64,000 nucleotides of DNA from Marsupella aquatica (Eukaryota > Marchantiophyta), in the NCBI GenBank assembly GCA_973895155.1, contig OZ316897.1, positions 22,258,001 to 22,322,000 of the forward strand, in the 5' to 3' direction. A model generated the notes under the pieces. That model saw only the letters and a program-made list of their open reading frames with translations, did not search any database and was not told the DNA's origin. A program made the translations under genes and the position numbers. Positions 18,029 through 29,515 of this stretch are shown here, one piece after another (the first letter of the stretch is position 1; each line of letters begins with the position of its first letter).

Positions 18029-20238
18029 CAATCCAGGTGGCACATTCGGACTGCTAGTGGCACTGTGGAGGATGTGTTGGGTGAGAGTTCTACTTTACTC
18101 ACTCTCACTTTTAATGGAGGTACAGATCAGGAACTGCATTTCCTAGTCAGATGTTTGGTTACCAATGCCACTACGTATGATGTGCTCATTGGCCAGGAGG
18201 CTTTGTTCCCACCAGGTTTTACCATTGACAACTGGCATGAGCATGCATACTACAGAGTTGATTGGCATACGGATGGCTCACACTTGGGATACATTCCACT
18301 TGATTTGCATGGTGCCCATACCCCTATGGCTCACCACTGTGTGTTGAAAGCAGTGCACACAGCTACCTATGTCAACCACCCATTGCAGGATTGGATTGAG
18401 GAGGATGAGGATGAGGTGGCTATTGCACATGCTGCTGCACGTGTAGCAGCACTTTCCAGCAACGTGGATCATCAACCAGAGGTGGTACAACGGCTCCAAG
18501 CAGCCCATGGACCTTTGGTGGCTGCATTGCACAAATTTGAGGACCTTGGGCAGCATAATGGACAACCAATAGCCCCAATCTTGAGCGCACCAGTTACCTG
18601 GACTCCTCCTTCAGATGGCCTTACATTGCTTGAGCTTTTTGGTGGCATTTCTACAGGCCTGGAAGCTCTCCTAAAGTCTGGCATGGTGGTGAAGCAGTAC
18701 ATCTATGTGGATATTGATCCAAGTGCAAGGCAAGTGGCTGAATCCCGTCTGCTGGAATTTTCAGAGCGATTTCCTCAGCAGTTTCCACACAGTGCATGGA
18801 AGTCTGCATTTTCTTTCTTTCCTCCAGATATCCAGCTTGTCCAGCACCGGCACTTAACCCTTCTTGGCTCCCTTGATTTGATCATAGCTGGTTGGGAATG
18901 CCAAGGGTTTTCAGCTGCTGGTCATGGTGCTGGACTGCATGATTCTCGTTCTGGCCTTTTCACAGCATTGGTTCAGATTCTCACCTGGGCTCAATCCCTT
19001 TATCCTGCTGTTGGTTATATCATTGAGAATACTCCATCTCAGTTTGACCAGCGTCCACAGGTCAAAGAGGATTTCAGTGTGGTCCAACACTACTTGGGAC
19101 CACCCCTTCTCATTGATGCAGTGCACTGTGGTTCTTATGCACATCGTCTTCGTAACTTTTGGACTAACCTTGCACCACCTTCCTTGCTGGAGATGGCTCT
19201 TCACCACACATCCAGGGACACTAACCTTGCAGTGGACCAGATTTTGGATCCTGACAGTTCTTGCCAACCAGTTACACGGCAAGAGCCAGCACCTTGGTAT
19301 CCAGCTAATACCATTGGACAACCCCGTGCTGCTTGGCCTACATTTGTGTCCTTTCCAGGTGCACATGCTTTTCAGGGTGATGGTCCTGGGCTGGTTTATC
19401 GACATTCTACCGGTACATGGGATGAACCTAGTCCTGAGGAGAGAGAACGGGCTATGGGCTTCCAACCCGATACTACAGGTCACACCAAAATCACCAGGCT
19501 GGCCAGGAATGCTTTACTTGGCAGGGTAATGGATCTCAATGCTCTCACTTGGCTTCTGGTCACTTGCATCCTTTTTCAGATGTACATTCCTCCAGCATTA
19601 GGAGCTCCAGCCCTACCCCTCCACAGTGCTGCTACATGGCATCCAGACCAGGTGCACTTACCTCTAGTCAACACTCACCGCTTCAGTCCAAGTGTTGGGG
19701 GGGAGGAGGTCCCTTGTAATGTGGCTGACATTATTTATGAGTTTCATGGTGTGGATCAGACTAGAGCAACAGATACAGCAGGCCTTGGAGAGGCCTCATC
19801 ACCTTATCAGCAGCATGCTAGCAGCTTGGACAGTGGAGAGGCTGGCACTTCTGGCTCTTCAAGCACGAGTACATCAGGTCCTATTCCTAGTGTTGCCAAC
19901 TACACATTTATCATGGGCAACCACCTGAGTAAAAGACAGAAGGACCAGCTGCTGAATTTGCTCCTCAAGCATGAGAATGTGTTTGCTTTCTCTATGAAGG
20001 ACTTGGGTAAGTGCAAGACTATGCAGTTCTCCATTGAGTTGGCTGATGAAACACCTATCTTTAGGCGGAGACACCGTTTGAGTAAGCATGAGTGGCAGCT
20101 GGTGGATGAGAGGTGCCAAGAGCTTTATGAAGCTGGTCTTATTCAGCCATCTACATCAGATTTTGCGGCAGCTACAGTGATGCCAGCAAAGAAGGACTCC
20201 AGTGGATTGTGGACAGAGAAGCGCATGTGTGGGGACTA
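18029..20238 (+). pseudogene. Outer element: protease C-terminus, C5 cytosine methyltransferase and start of RT
   Basis: Continues in frame after the TAG. The protease ends near YDVLIGQEAL. From 18617 to about 19566 there is a complete C5-MTase domain (described separately). A Ser/Thr/Gly-rich linker follows, then the usual Gypsy pre-RT and RT N-terminus (HLSKRQKDQLLNLLLKHENVFAFS, FAAATVMPAKKDSSGLWTEKRMCGD). The frame breaks at about 20238, where two bases appear to be missing relative to the conserved RT motif. The MTase sits inside the polyprotein between protease and RT, on the same frame and codon style as its neighbours, so it is a true part of the element and not an adjacent gene. Confidence 0.9.
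18617..19566 (+). other. C5 cytosine-DNA methyltransferase domain (DNMT3-like) inside the retrotransposon
   Basis: Motif I is LLELFGGISTGLEAL (SAM binding); motif II region YVDIDPSARQV; motif IV AGWECQGFS with catalytic Cys codon at 18899-18901; then D-S-R-S-G-L-F; motif VI IIENTPSQF; motif VIII SYAHRLRNFWTNL; C-terminal RAMGFQP and TRLARNALLGRVMDLNALTWLL region. From memory, DNMT3 enzymes have LSLFDGIATG, IDAKEVSAAHRARYFWGNL and SRLARQRLLGRSW at these places, so the domain looks closer to DNMT3 than to DNMT1/MET1 or bacterial enzymes. Motif order is canonical, not circularly permuted as in DRM. The Pro before the catalytic Cys is Glu. There is no obvious target-recognition domain of normal length. 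The domain itself has no stop. Confidence 0.88.
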
Positions 20239-21500
20239 GGCCATTGAACCTGGTCACACCCCAGGACAGGTACCCCATGCCGCGGCCAGAGGAGCTATTT
20301 GATAGCATTGGAGACTCAGACATCTTCACTCTTGTGGATCTAAGGCAAGGCTTCAACCAGATTTTGCTGCTTGCAAAGGATCGCAAGAAAACAGCTTTCC
20401 ATGGTAGTAACCAACTATGGAAGTGGTTGGTGATGCCATTTGGCTTGAAGAATGCGCCCATATTCTTTCAAAGAGTCATGGACCAGGTTCTGCAAGGTGC
20501 TGAGTTTCTGAAATGCTACATTGATGATGTGTTGGTCCACAACAAAGGATTTGACCAGCATCTACTTGACCTTGAGGAGCTATTCATGAGGCTTAAGAAG
20601 GTGAACCTAAAGATACACCCCAAGAAGTGTGAATTTGCTGTCAGATCAGTAGTATATCTTGGGCATCGCATTCTTCCAAATGGAACCATGGCTCACTGGG
20701 CCAAGGTGGTATCCATCTTGGAAATGCCCACTCCTACCGATGTTCACACTTTGAGGAGTTTTATTGGGTTGTGCAATTACTACCGGATCTACATCAAAGA
20801 TTTCAGTACCATTGCACACCCATTGTATGCTTTGTTGAAAAAGAATGTGACTTGGACATGGAGTACAGATGCTGAGGCAGCATTTGCCACTTTGAAGGAG
20901 AAGCTCTCAGAATAACCGGTGCTGAGAAGACCTGATTTCAACAAGGTCTTTGTGTTACACACAGATTGGAGTGCCCTTGGGATTGGTGCCATTCTGGGCC
21001 AGCATGATGAGGAAGGTAAAGAGTACGTCATTGCCTATGCATCCAGGAGCAACAATCAGGCAGAGAGTCATTATTCTTCTTATGAGGGTGAATGCCTTGC
21101 TGTTGTGTGGGCTGTCATACATTACAGGCCCTACCTCTATGGGACCAGGTTTGTTCTCTACACCGACCACCAGCCCTTGAAGTGGTTGATGACCAACGAC
21201 AAGCTTACTGGCAAGCTTGCTCGTTGGGCACTCATACTCCAGGAGTATGATTTTGAGGTAATTCATAGGCCTGGTGTGACACATCAAAATGCTGACACTA
21301 TGTCCCGCAGCCCTTTGATTGCCTCTGATGATCCCTCAGATGCACGGCAGGATTTTGACCAGGTTTCCATCCTGCCTACATTTCATGCATCTACCTATCT
21401 TGCTTTGCTGCCATGCTACATTGTTGACCAACCTGTGGTGGACATATGGGAGGACAGTGACACTCTGAGATTTCTGCAGGATGGGAGTACCCCACCCATG
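20239..21500 (+). pseudogene. Outer element: reverse transcriptase and RNase H
   Basis: In a shifted frame relative to the MTase segment. RT motifs: PLNLVTPQDRYPMPRPEELFD, FTLVDLRQGFNQILL, MPFGLKNAPIFFQRVMD, active site YIDDV near 20520, then the LGHRI thumb motif. A TAA at 20913-20915 separates RT from RNase H (FVLHTDWSALGIGAILGQ, E in SSYEGECLAV, YTDHQPLKWL) in the same frame. The frame then shifts again near 21500. Sequence character is that of an ordinary Gypsy pol. Confidence 0.9.
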
Positions 21501-22888
21501 TTACTGCTGCCCAGAGAGACCGAATTCAGCAAAGGTCCAAGCGCTACTTGTGGAAGGGAGATCATCTTGTGCGCTGCTTGCCAGACAGGGAAGTGGTGGT
21601 TCCACCCATTCATGAGAGGGTTGGCCTTATCCGTAAGGTACATTCTGAGCTTGGTCATTTTGGTGTTAAGAGGACTTATAGCCTCTTGGTCCCCCATTAT
21701 CATTGGAGAGGCATGCATGGCCAGGTTCGAGATGTTATTGCCCGGTGTGAGCAGTGTGATAGGGTAAGGACTTCTTTCACATCTTGGCAACCCACACTTC
21801 ATCCACTCCCTATTCAGGGCATGTTTTATCGTTGGTCATGTGATTTTGCTGGAGAATTACCCCTCACATCTCGGGGTAATCTCTACATCATGATCATGAT
21901 AGAGCATTTCTCCAAGTGGATAGAACTTGTGGCATTGCCGGATAAGACCTCCCGTAGCACCAGCTAGGCATTCTTGCAACAAGTTCTCAGCCGCTTTGGA
22001 GCTTGTGCAGAATGTCTCACTGACCAGGGCTCAGAGTTTAGAGGAGAGTTCCAGGAGCTGCTTGATCAGGCTCTCATTGATCATCGCCGGACATCCCGAG
22101 ATCACCCATGGGCAGATGGCTTGGCATAGCGCATGGTTCAGACATGCAAGAAGGGCCTTCGGAAGATCTGCCTCACCAAAAACAAGGAGGATTGGGACCT
22201 GGCCTTACCCTACATTGCCATGGGGTATAGGATGTCCAGACATGCATCACTGTCTAACTTTTCTCCCTACTTCTTGTTGTTTGGTCGTCACCCAGTTCCA
22301 CCTTCTGCTATTGCTTCTCACATGCTTCAGGTGGTGGACTTGGATTCAGCTGTGACTTGGTCTGATGTGATCTCTGAGAGGGCTGCCCTATTCAGGAGGG
22401 TTATGCCCATGGCCATGGAGAATTTGGCCATTGCACAGCACAGGGACACACTGCGTTATGCACACACACGAGGGGGCACTTTTCAGCCCAAGGTCAGGAA
22501 GTTTGAAGTGGGAGATTTTTTGTACTTGCAGCGGCAAGCTAACGACACCCTGGACACCTCTACCAGTCGCACTATTCTCAGGGTCAAAGCTATTCGACCG
22601 TCTGGAGTGCTAGAGTTACAAGGGGCAGATGGGCGCACAATTGCTGACAATGCCAAGAATTGCGCCCCTTGTCATCTGCCTAACCTGGATCCCACCATTG
22701 TGACTTCTACTTGGATTCCACCTGTGGACTACCCTTGCAAAGTGTGTTTGCGAATTGATGATGTTGACCAGATGCTGCTGTGTGACAATTGCAATGGAGG
22801 GTACCATCTTTTCTGCCTTCGGCCTGAACTTACCCAGGTGCCAGAAGGGTTATGGTTTTGCCCTTCCTGTGCTCCACGTGCTACCTGA
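21500..22888 (+). pseudogene. Outer element: integrase with a C-terminal PHD finger
   Basis: Zinc-binding region HSELGHFGVKRTYS...CEQCDRV. The DDE core has Asp in WSCDFAGEL, Asp in CLTDQGSEF, and the Glu position of the GLAxRMVQ motif replaced by TAG (22127-22129). Another TAG is at 21965. The C-terminal domain has FEVGDFLYLQRQ. The protein ends with a PHD finger (22736-22870) in the same frame, directly before the TGA at 22886. Integrase inserts the cDNA, and a C-terminal reader domain is the usual place for a targeting module such as a chromodomain. Confidence 0.88.
22736..22870 (+). other. PHD finger fused to integrase
   Basis: C4HC3 pattern: CKVC, then LLCDNC, then GGYHLFC, then LWFCPSC. 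Spacing and the conserved W two residues before the last Cys pair are typical of PHD fingers of chromatin proteins. An acidic patch (RIDDVDQ) precedes LLCD, as in fingers that bind the H3 tail. Binding specificity cannot be read from sequence. Confidence 0.92.
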
Positions 22889-23460
22889 ATTTTCTTCAGC
22901 CCTCCTTTTGACTGTGGTCTGGGGGGGGATACAGAGGTTTACACCTCCACTACGTACATACCATCTCAGTTGCTTTTTCTTGGCACTTGTGAATGTGATT
23001 GGACTTTTTTCTCAGGATGTTGGTTGCTAGCAGCTTGCACATATGCATTGCCGGTGACTTGTATGTTTTCGATACACTATGGCTACGATACTATATGTCA
23101 CGACATAAGAGAAAAACATTTTGAGCTGAGAGAAATATGTCAAGGAAAGAAAATATAGCAAGGTGAGAAAAAGATGTCATATAGAGAAAAAACATTCGGA
23201 GGTGAGAAAAATAAGTCAATGAGAGAAAAGATGGTGAGATGAGAAAAAGATATCAATATGAGGGAAAATGTTGAGGGTGACGAAAGATGTTGTGGTGAGA
23301 TAAAGATGACCAGGTGAGTAAAATATGGCAAAATGAGACAAATATAATATATATGTTGAGGTGAGAAAAGATCTCAAGGTGAGGAAAATATGTCAAGATG
23401 AGGAAAGATCTTGAGGTGAGAAGATCTTAATATGAAGAAACTATGTCAAGATGAGAAAAT
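22889..23460 (+). other. 3' end region of the outer element with degenerate tandem repeats
   Basis: A purine-rich run tctgggggggga near 22917-22929 is the best polypurine-tract candidate. From about 23100 to 23450 the sequence is an imperfect array of units like aggtgagaaaagatgtcaa. A stretch near 23350-23390 closely matches 160-210 at the window start. After 23460 the sequence becomes AT-rich with no resemblance to the element. Confidence 0.55.
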
Positions 23461-24953
23461 ATTTTATCTATATTTTATTTATATTTGAAAATATTTCAAA
23501 AAAATCAGAATTTTTAATTTATGAATAAATTTAATTAAAATTTGATTAATTTTTTCAATTGTGGCAGGTATGGGAAGGTTAAAGGGTAGCTTGGGCAGGA
23601 ACTTGTTTTTAGAAGGGGTGTATGGATAGATCTTAAAGTGTGGAAAAAATTATGTTTTGATAAACATTCAAGATTGATTGTCGCTTTTTTGTAGTTTGTA
23701 AAGGGACCCGATCAGGATTATAGTGGTACATGGTAAAGGGAGGCCTCCTTGATACTCTTGCATTGCTAGAGACCCTCCTTATTTTTTTTACTATTAAATT
23801 CATTTTGTGCTTGGAAACATTGCTCTCCATTTTCATTCACAAAAGAAATCATTCTTTCATGTTTTTCATGTTTGTAACATATAACTCTTGCATTGCTTAT
23901 AATGTTATTGCATTGATTATAGTAGTCTTCATTCTTTCATGTTTATCATTCTTTATTTTCATTCTTTATTTTCATTCTTTATTATAGTAGTCTTTCATTC
24001 TTTCATGTTTTTCATGTTTTTCATTGTTTTTATTATAGTTTTTGATATGATCTTTGTAATCTAACTTATTTTTAATTAACTTATTTTAATTAAATTACTA
24101 TCATTATTATATTTTACAATATTGTAATACTTACAATAATATATAGTGTAATGTATATTATGTATTTTTGTATTTCATGTGTATAACTCCTTGATACCCA
24201 TGCATGTACATTCACTCTCTTGTTTTGTGTGCCCCATTGGTTCTAGCATTGGTTCCCTACTTTTGTGTCTCCTATTTGATTCCCCGTTTGTTTGGAATGT
24301 ATTTATTATTTTTTGGTGCACACTGTATTTAACATAACCTTTATTCCTTCTTTTTGACATGATTAATATTTTTCGGACATTACAAATTTGAATGAATACC
24401 ACTTCATAAAAAGGCGCAACCTTGTATTATAGTTTAGTATATTAACAAGGGATGGTGGGCTATAATAACCGGGAGCTATACTGTAGCTCCAGTTTCGAGA
24501 TGCTGTTATTCCCCATGCAGGACAGTAATACACTTAAATATGCCTACAAGAGTTTTAATGCTTAGTAGAAATAGAGAAGTTTTGTATTGTCCCCATCCAA
24601 ATATCAATGTTTGGGAAGATAATGCTGCTCACTAAAGTAGACTGTTCCCCTATGCTTCTAACTGTTTCCTAATGCAGAGCCTTCGTTAGAGGACAAGGTC
24701 CCAACGGTGCAGCCGTGGCAGAGCAAAATGTTACAGATAGGCCTGATAATTAAAGTGGTTTTTCATAAATGGGCAGCTAACTCTTTCTCCTTGACCCAGG
24801 GCCACTTGTAAAATAAAGGAGAAGTTCATTAAGAGGGCCCCTCTTGCATCTTTAGGACTTGATGGACATCAAAGATGGATTGAATACTTAACTAGACCCT
24901 TATGATGGTGAAGCTTTGTAAGTTCTAGAAACAAAGCCCAGAGAGACATGGCA

Positions 24954-25075
24954 GTGTGGTAGTTCACTTGAGTAGTGACTCATAGGTATTGGGTTCAAAA
25001 ATTGTGACTGACTAATCCCTTTCTGTGGAGTTTTACAGATTTCCCCTTAAAATTAAAAATTTTTAATTTTAAATA
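24954..25075 (+). repeat. SINE-like repeat (copy A)
   Basis: Contains tggtagttcacttgag, resembling a pol III A box, and gggttcaaaaatt, resembling a B box, followed by gactaatcccttt and an A/T-rich tail. A diverged relative lies at about 48155-48270 with the same order of blocks. Confidence 0.45.
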
Positions 25076-26059
25076 AAACTTCTAGAAACAAAGTAGCAGC
25101 AAAAATTTGAACTTAGTGGAAGTTGGGTCCTTCTCCATTACACAGGGCACCACTGCTGCTACTCCTGGTGCAATTAAACCTGCAGAATTTTATTGGGTGA
25201 CAGAATGAACTCTGTCTGAGATGATAACATATTGTTGGGTTGACCTCAGATGTTCAAACTTCCTCCTGACTGGGAAAGTTGGGACTTCTTGCCAGTCATG
25301 TTCAACTCTCAATCTGATGAACTCCGGTAAAACTTTCCCACAAACTACAATCTACACTTCGGCCCTTACTCTTTTTTTATTTGCAATCCATGATTTTGGC
25401 TCTTCAATATATAGAGTTGACCAGTGAGTCCCAAACCCTGACAAAGTGGATTTTGTATGCATCTCAACTTTGCAATGAAAACTGTGCATGCATCTCTGGG
25501 GCGCTAGGCTAGTAGTAAATAATCACTTGAATGTGTAAAGTGGCAGTGAATCACTAAAGTTATTTTGAATTTGTTGCATCTCGATCGTCCATGTGCATCT
25601 CTCCCAATTACACTTCCCCGTCCCCACCTTAATTCCTATTAGTTGTAGGGAGGAAAAGAGGAACATCCCATAATTCCAGCCACAGTTCCAGCCCTGCCAA
25701 AATAAAGCCCTTACATACCCACCTTCCCCTTTTCCAGTTCTAATTTTAGTAACATATGCATTGAAAAAGTTTGGCATAGCACCTAGTACACAAAACACAT
25801 TCTTTACTCTAAAAATGGTTATTTTCTCATCCTTTATTCCCACCTTTATTGAGTTCATTGATGTTTCACTTTTGCACTAACTCACAGTGGTGTCAGCACA
25901 TTGCAGGCTGGGTTTGCAAAGTAAAGCTAGGTGTTTGCTTTCATTTGCCTCTTACACAGCCTTTTACTCGTGATCCATTCAGACAATTAGTTTCGGGTGG
26001 ATACAAATGAACTGCTTTCATCTAATTGGTTTAATGAGGGTCATGACAAAGTTTCCCTG

Positions 26060-26080
26060 CCCCCCCCCCCCCCCCCCCCC
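26060..26080 (+). repeat. Homopolymer run of 21 C
   Basis: Twenty-one consecutive C in an AT-rich neighbourhood; length may be inexact in the assembly. Confidence 0.9.
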
Positions 26081-28230
26081 ACTCCCAGTAAAAAATCTCT
26101 ACCCCCCTGTGAACTACCCCCCTTTGTACCCCTTGTTATTATTTTTGTAACGTTAAAAATTTACCTTGTTACTTAGAAAAACCAACATTTTGGCAATACT
26201 TTATACCCTTCAGATAGTTATAAAATATAGGTTTGTTATATTTTATATAAGCCTCATTAGTTACATTTTCTTCGTTCAAAGAATATGATTTACCCCAATG
26301 TACCAAATACTTCCAGTGCTAATGCATGCACTTTATTGATAATACTATTTGAGAATAACAAGTAGTCATATATGTCTATTTGGCAACATGATAGAAATAA
26401 CAAAATACAATCTCCTCCCTAATAGAGGAAATATAATCGGCTTCCCTAGACTCAAACCTGATGACATCCTAAAATCCTAAAACCCTACAACTGAGCATAT
26501 GTACAACCTTGCATAGAACTTGGGCCACAGATCTATAATTGGAGGACCCCAATCTTCTCTCCCCCTTGGATTCAATGGGCAGGGATTAGCCCCAACTTAC
26601 AAAGGCATACCAAAAGGCATTGATAGACACATGTATCTATTAGATGATGCCATGTGTACCACTAAGATGATGTCGTGTGGCATAGATGATTATATACCCC
26701 CTTCCCAAAACCAAATGGGAGCATAATATCATTGGCCCTTCCTTATTTAGAAAGTGACATTCGCATATAATTGCAGGTTGTTTAGTTACAAGCAAATTCA
26801 AAAAATTACCTCAATATGAATAAAATTGACACTTGAATTGTTCTCACGTCCAACCCGTTTTACCTAAGAGTGGGGCCCAGGGCAAAGTTTTGGGAAATCC
26901 ATATTTTCAAATTTGGATAGTTAGTCTTAAGAATACACAACACCATAAAACATCTCAGCTCAAGTAAAGCTGACACAACAGAGTTATCCCTGAAAAACTC
27001 TGATTATTGATGCAACTTAGGATGGTAACATACCCAGTTAGCACAGAAACACCACCATGAAAACTTAAAATAAGACTCAAACTTAAAATACTGTCAGTTC
27101 AATGTGCACATTGTCATTAATCATGAACATCTGATCTCACTCATTCATACATCCCAGAAATTTGAAGGTTTATTTGTGTGTATAGTTTTCCCTGTGTTTG
27201 TTGCTATGGGCATTTGAAATTTATTGTCTAACTGTTGTTGGTGGTCTTGAGTCAAACAGACCTGGTGTGTTTGTCAATTGTTGCAAAAATACTGCAAAAA
27301 TACAGATCCCTGTTTTTGATGGAAAATGCTGGCATGGCCACACATGGAGCCAGGCCATTTAGAAGGCACTTTTTATGGGGTCCCTCAAGAAAAAGAAAAG
27401 GACCAAAATGGACAAAAGGAAAGGATTGGGAAGAATTAATGGAGAAGCCCATCCTGCTGGACTGAGCCTCAGAATCATGCAAGCAAATTAATCCACAGTG
27501 TCACTTTCACTAAGTCTGTTGTATTCGGTTTACTCACAAGCATTACAGGAAGGCTAGTCTACAAACTAGTTTCCACATCTCATACACATTCAAGCCAAAG
27601 TTTTAAATTATCCTAATTAATATGTAAAACACTCGCAAGAACAAAGGTCGCTAAATCCGGAGATAGTATAAATTTCGGTGCATGCAGAGGCAAGAAGTTA
27701 CATATAATAGTAAAGGGGAGAAAACAAAAATAAACTGATCACATAAAACCAAAAAGCTCCATGAGCCAAAAGGCCCTAAACAAACTAAACAAACGAACTA
27801 CAGTTCAGTTGAGCCCTATAAGTTCTCCAAATTAACAAACAACAATGTCGACTACCTGTGGACCTCTGAGTGCTACCTACAACCAGGCAGACTTATTCTA
27901 TGAATTGGAAGCATTATAGATGCCTCCATATCAAATAACGAAGAAATACCGTTAGTCTCAGCAGCAGCCTTACATTTATAAGTGCGAAGTACTGCCTGGA
28001 TTGGGGAATTCCTGTATCCCTGCTGAGTCTAGCTAAGATGGCACTTTCACAACAAATTTAGGCTTGATACCCAATGCGTGTACGGGAATGTAGTGCCCCC
28101 AAGTTTGGACAAAGTGTATCTACACCAAGCTTCACTACAAACTATGCGAATCTGGGAATCCGCCTGTCGGCCAATGCTCCAAGACAGAAGCCAATTCGTC
28201 AATCGTGTAACGTCGACCAGATTGCACTGT

Positions 28231-29226
28231 CTACCAGGTTAAGGTGACATTGTTCTTCATCGCAACGGACTGCTTGACCTTGTCTATTTCCTTGTTGTTG
28301 CCATTGATGCCGAAGGCCGTGCTGAGAACATTGTCGGGGAGACCTTTGCCACCGGCGGTGAAGAGAGCTTTGGCAATCAGGAGCGTTCCGGGGTTCTCAC
28401 TGGAGAGCGCAGAGAAGCCTGAAGCCGGTGTCTTACCATTATTGCGCTGCCAGTGCAAAGTACCCTTGGGAAACACAAAGATGTCGCCCGCCAGCACGGT
28501 TGTCTCGAATAGCTCGTTTGCAGTATCGACAAATCCCACGTCAAGTGCCCCTGAAACAAAAATCAACCACAGGAATCACCACTTCAGTCTTCGTTATAAT
28601 TAGTCATCACTGGGAAAAGCGGGGTTCTCAACATGTTTGAGCGTACCGAAGCATAATTTTTTTCTAGCACGACGGCACCAACAGCTCGTCACATCATCTA
28701 ACGATCCTAATGAAACACAGCTGCAGGAAATTAAACGCGCTAAGTGCGACCACTGACGAGCCTCCGGTCCGTCAGCACGTAAGAAATGCAGGACTTAGTT
28801 TGGTTACATTAAAAAATTCCAGTTAAAGGAAATGCCATTGATTCGGATTCCGGATTATATTGGCATGCACACGGCTTAGATCCATTACTTGCAGTGTCAT
28901 AACGAATTTTTCGGAACTGTACCTGAAAGAACGTAGAACACTTCGGTTGCACGAGGATGAGTATGGGGATCAATCTGCGACTCTGCGCCGAACTCGAACA
29001 GCACAGCTGCAAGGCCCAGCCCGCTGAGTCCTCTGATGGCGGCTCCGGTGGGCGCCGCTATTCCCTTGCCTAACGTCTGAGGGTTGCGGAATCCCTTGAA
29101 AGTAAAGTCGTTCACGGTCGGGTTGGTGACATTGAAATCGGTGGTGAGGTCGGGATCACTCGCAAGAGCTGTGTGCACCATCAGTGTGGACACCAGCAGT
29201 CCCAGAATGAACAAGAATTTCGCCAT
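28231..29226 (-). CDS. Germin-like protein, copy 1
   Basis: Two exons: 29226-28923 (304 nt) and 28550-28231 (320 nt), GT-AG intron of 372 bp, 207 aa, the usual size for germin-like proteins. The ATG chosen (context acaccATGG) gives a signal peptide of about 23 residues (MAKFLFILGLLVSTLMVHTA). Germin box 1 DPHTHPRATEVFYVLSG and box 2 GDIFVFPKGTLHWQRNNG supply the three His and one Glu that bind Mn in the cupin barrel. Expected to be a secreted, oligomeric apoplast protein; oxalate oxidase or superoxide dismutase activity is known for some relatives but not assignable here. The two N-terminal Cys usual in the family are absent (DFNVTN, VNDFTFKGF). Almost identical to the copies at 41.7 and 45.6 kb. 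Confidence 0.95.
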
Positions 29227-29446
29227 GGTGTATCGGTTGATTCGATTCCCGCGTGTTGTTCTAATTCCGTTCGCTCCGATGTGATCAGAATTCAATTAAT
29301 TGCACGTGGTCGACAGTTTCGGCAGGCTAGCGAAGAAGCACTCAGGCATGCAAACAAGTCCGAAAGCTTTCAGTGAGGTGCTAAAAGGATAGATTTCGCA
29401 AGTCGAAGATCCGGTTCCGTTTGAGTCGTTTGAACAAGGACAACGG

Positions 29447-29455
29447 TATTTATAG
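29447..29455 (-). promoter_or_regulatory. TATA box of germin-like copy 1
   Basis: CTATAAATA on the - strand, about 220 bases before the ATG. Conserved in the other two copies at 42762-42770 and 46812-46820. Confidence 0.7.
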
Positions 29456-29515
29456 GAATTGAGTGAGGGGAATTGGCTGAGGAGAGCAGTTCCTCGTAGA
29501 GAAAGGCAAGTCTGT

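Larger units (their letters stand above)
1..23460 (+). mobile_element. Outer decayed Ty3/Gypsy retrotransposon carrying a C5-MTase and a PHD finger
   Basis: An LTR retrotransposon in + orientation. Module order is gag, zinc knuckles, aspartic protease, C5 cytosine methyltransferase, RT, RNase H, integrase, PHD finger. RT-RNaseH-integrase order places it in Ty3/Gypsy. The reading frame is broken by stops at 18026, 20913, 21965 and 22127, by a frameshift near 20238 and another near 21500, and by the 13.5-kb insertion in gag, so the copy is dead. LTR borders were not resolved. Both ends share an aggtgagaaaa-type repeat (about 160-210 and 23350-23390), which suggests the left end is at or beyond base 1 and the right LTR is truncated or diverged near 23460. 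The outer limits are approximate. Confidence 0.8.
23461..28230. other. Intergenic DNA, AT-rich
   Basis: No gene recognised. Contains simple ATT/TTC-rich stretches (23850-24150), a SINE-like segment near 24954-25075, a duplicated segment at about 25330-25560 that matches about 44575-44780, a run of 21 C at 26060-26080, and from about 27430 the 3' flank of the first germin-like gene, which is duplicated at 44806 onward. ORFs here are short and show no domain. Confidence 0.6.

Noticed and set aside
18026-18034. TAG-CAA-TCC in the outer element as a second programmed readthrough
   Set aside because: It deviates from CARYYA at the last base and lies inside the protease fold; other stops nearby show the copy is simply decayed.
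23130-23460. CRISPR-like regular repeats
   Set aside because: Units are degenerate, unequal and without unique spacers; a minisatellite in a eukaryotic element.
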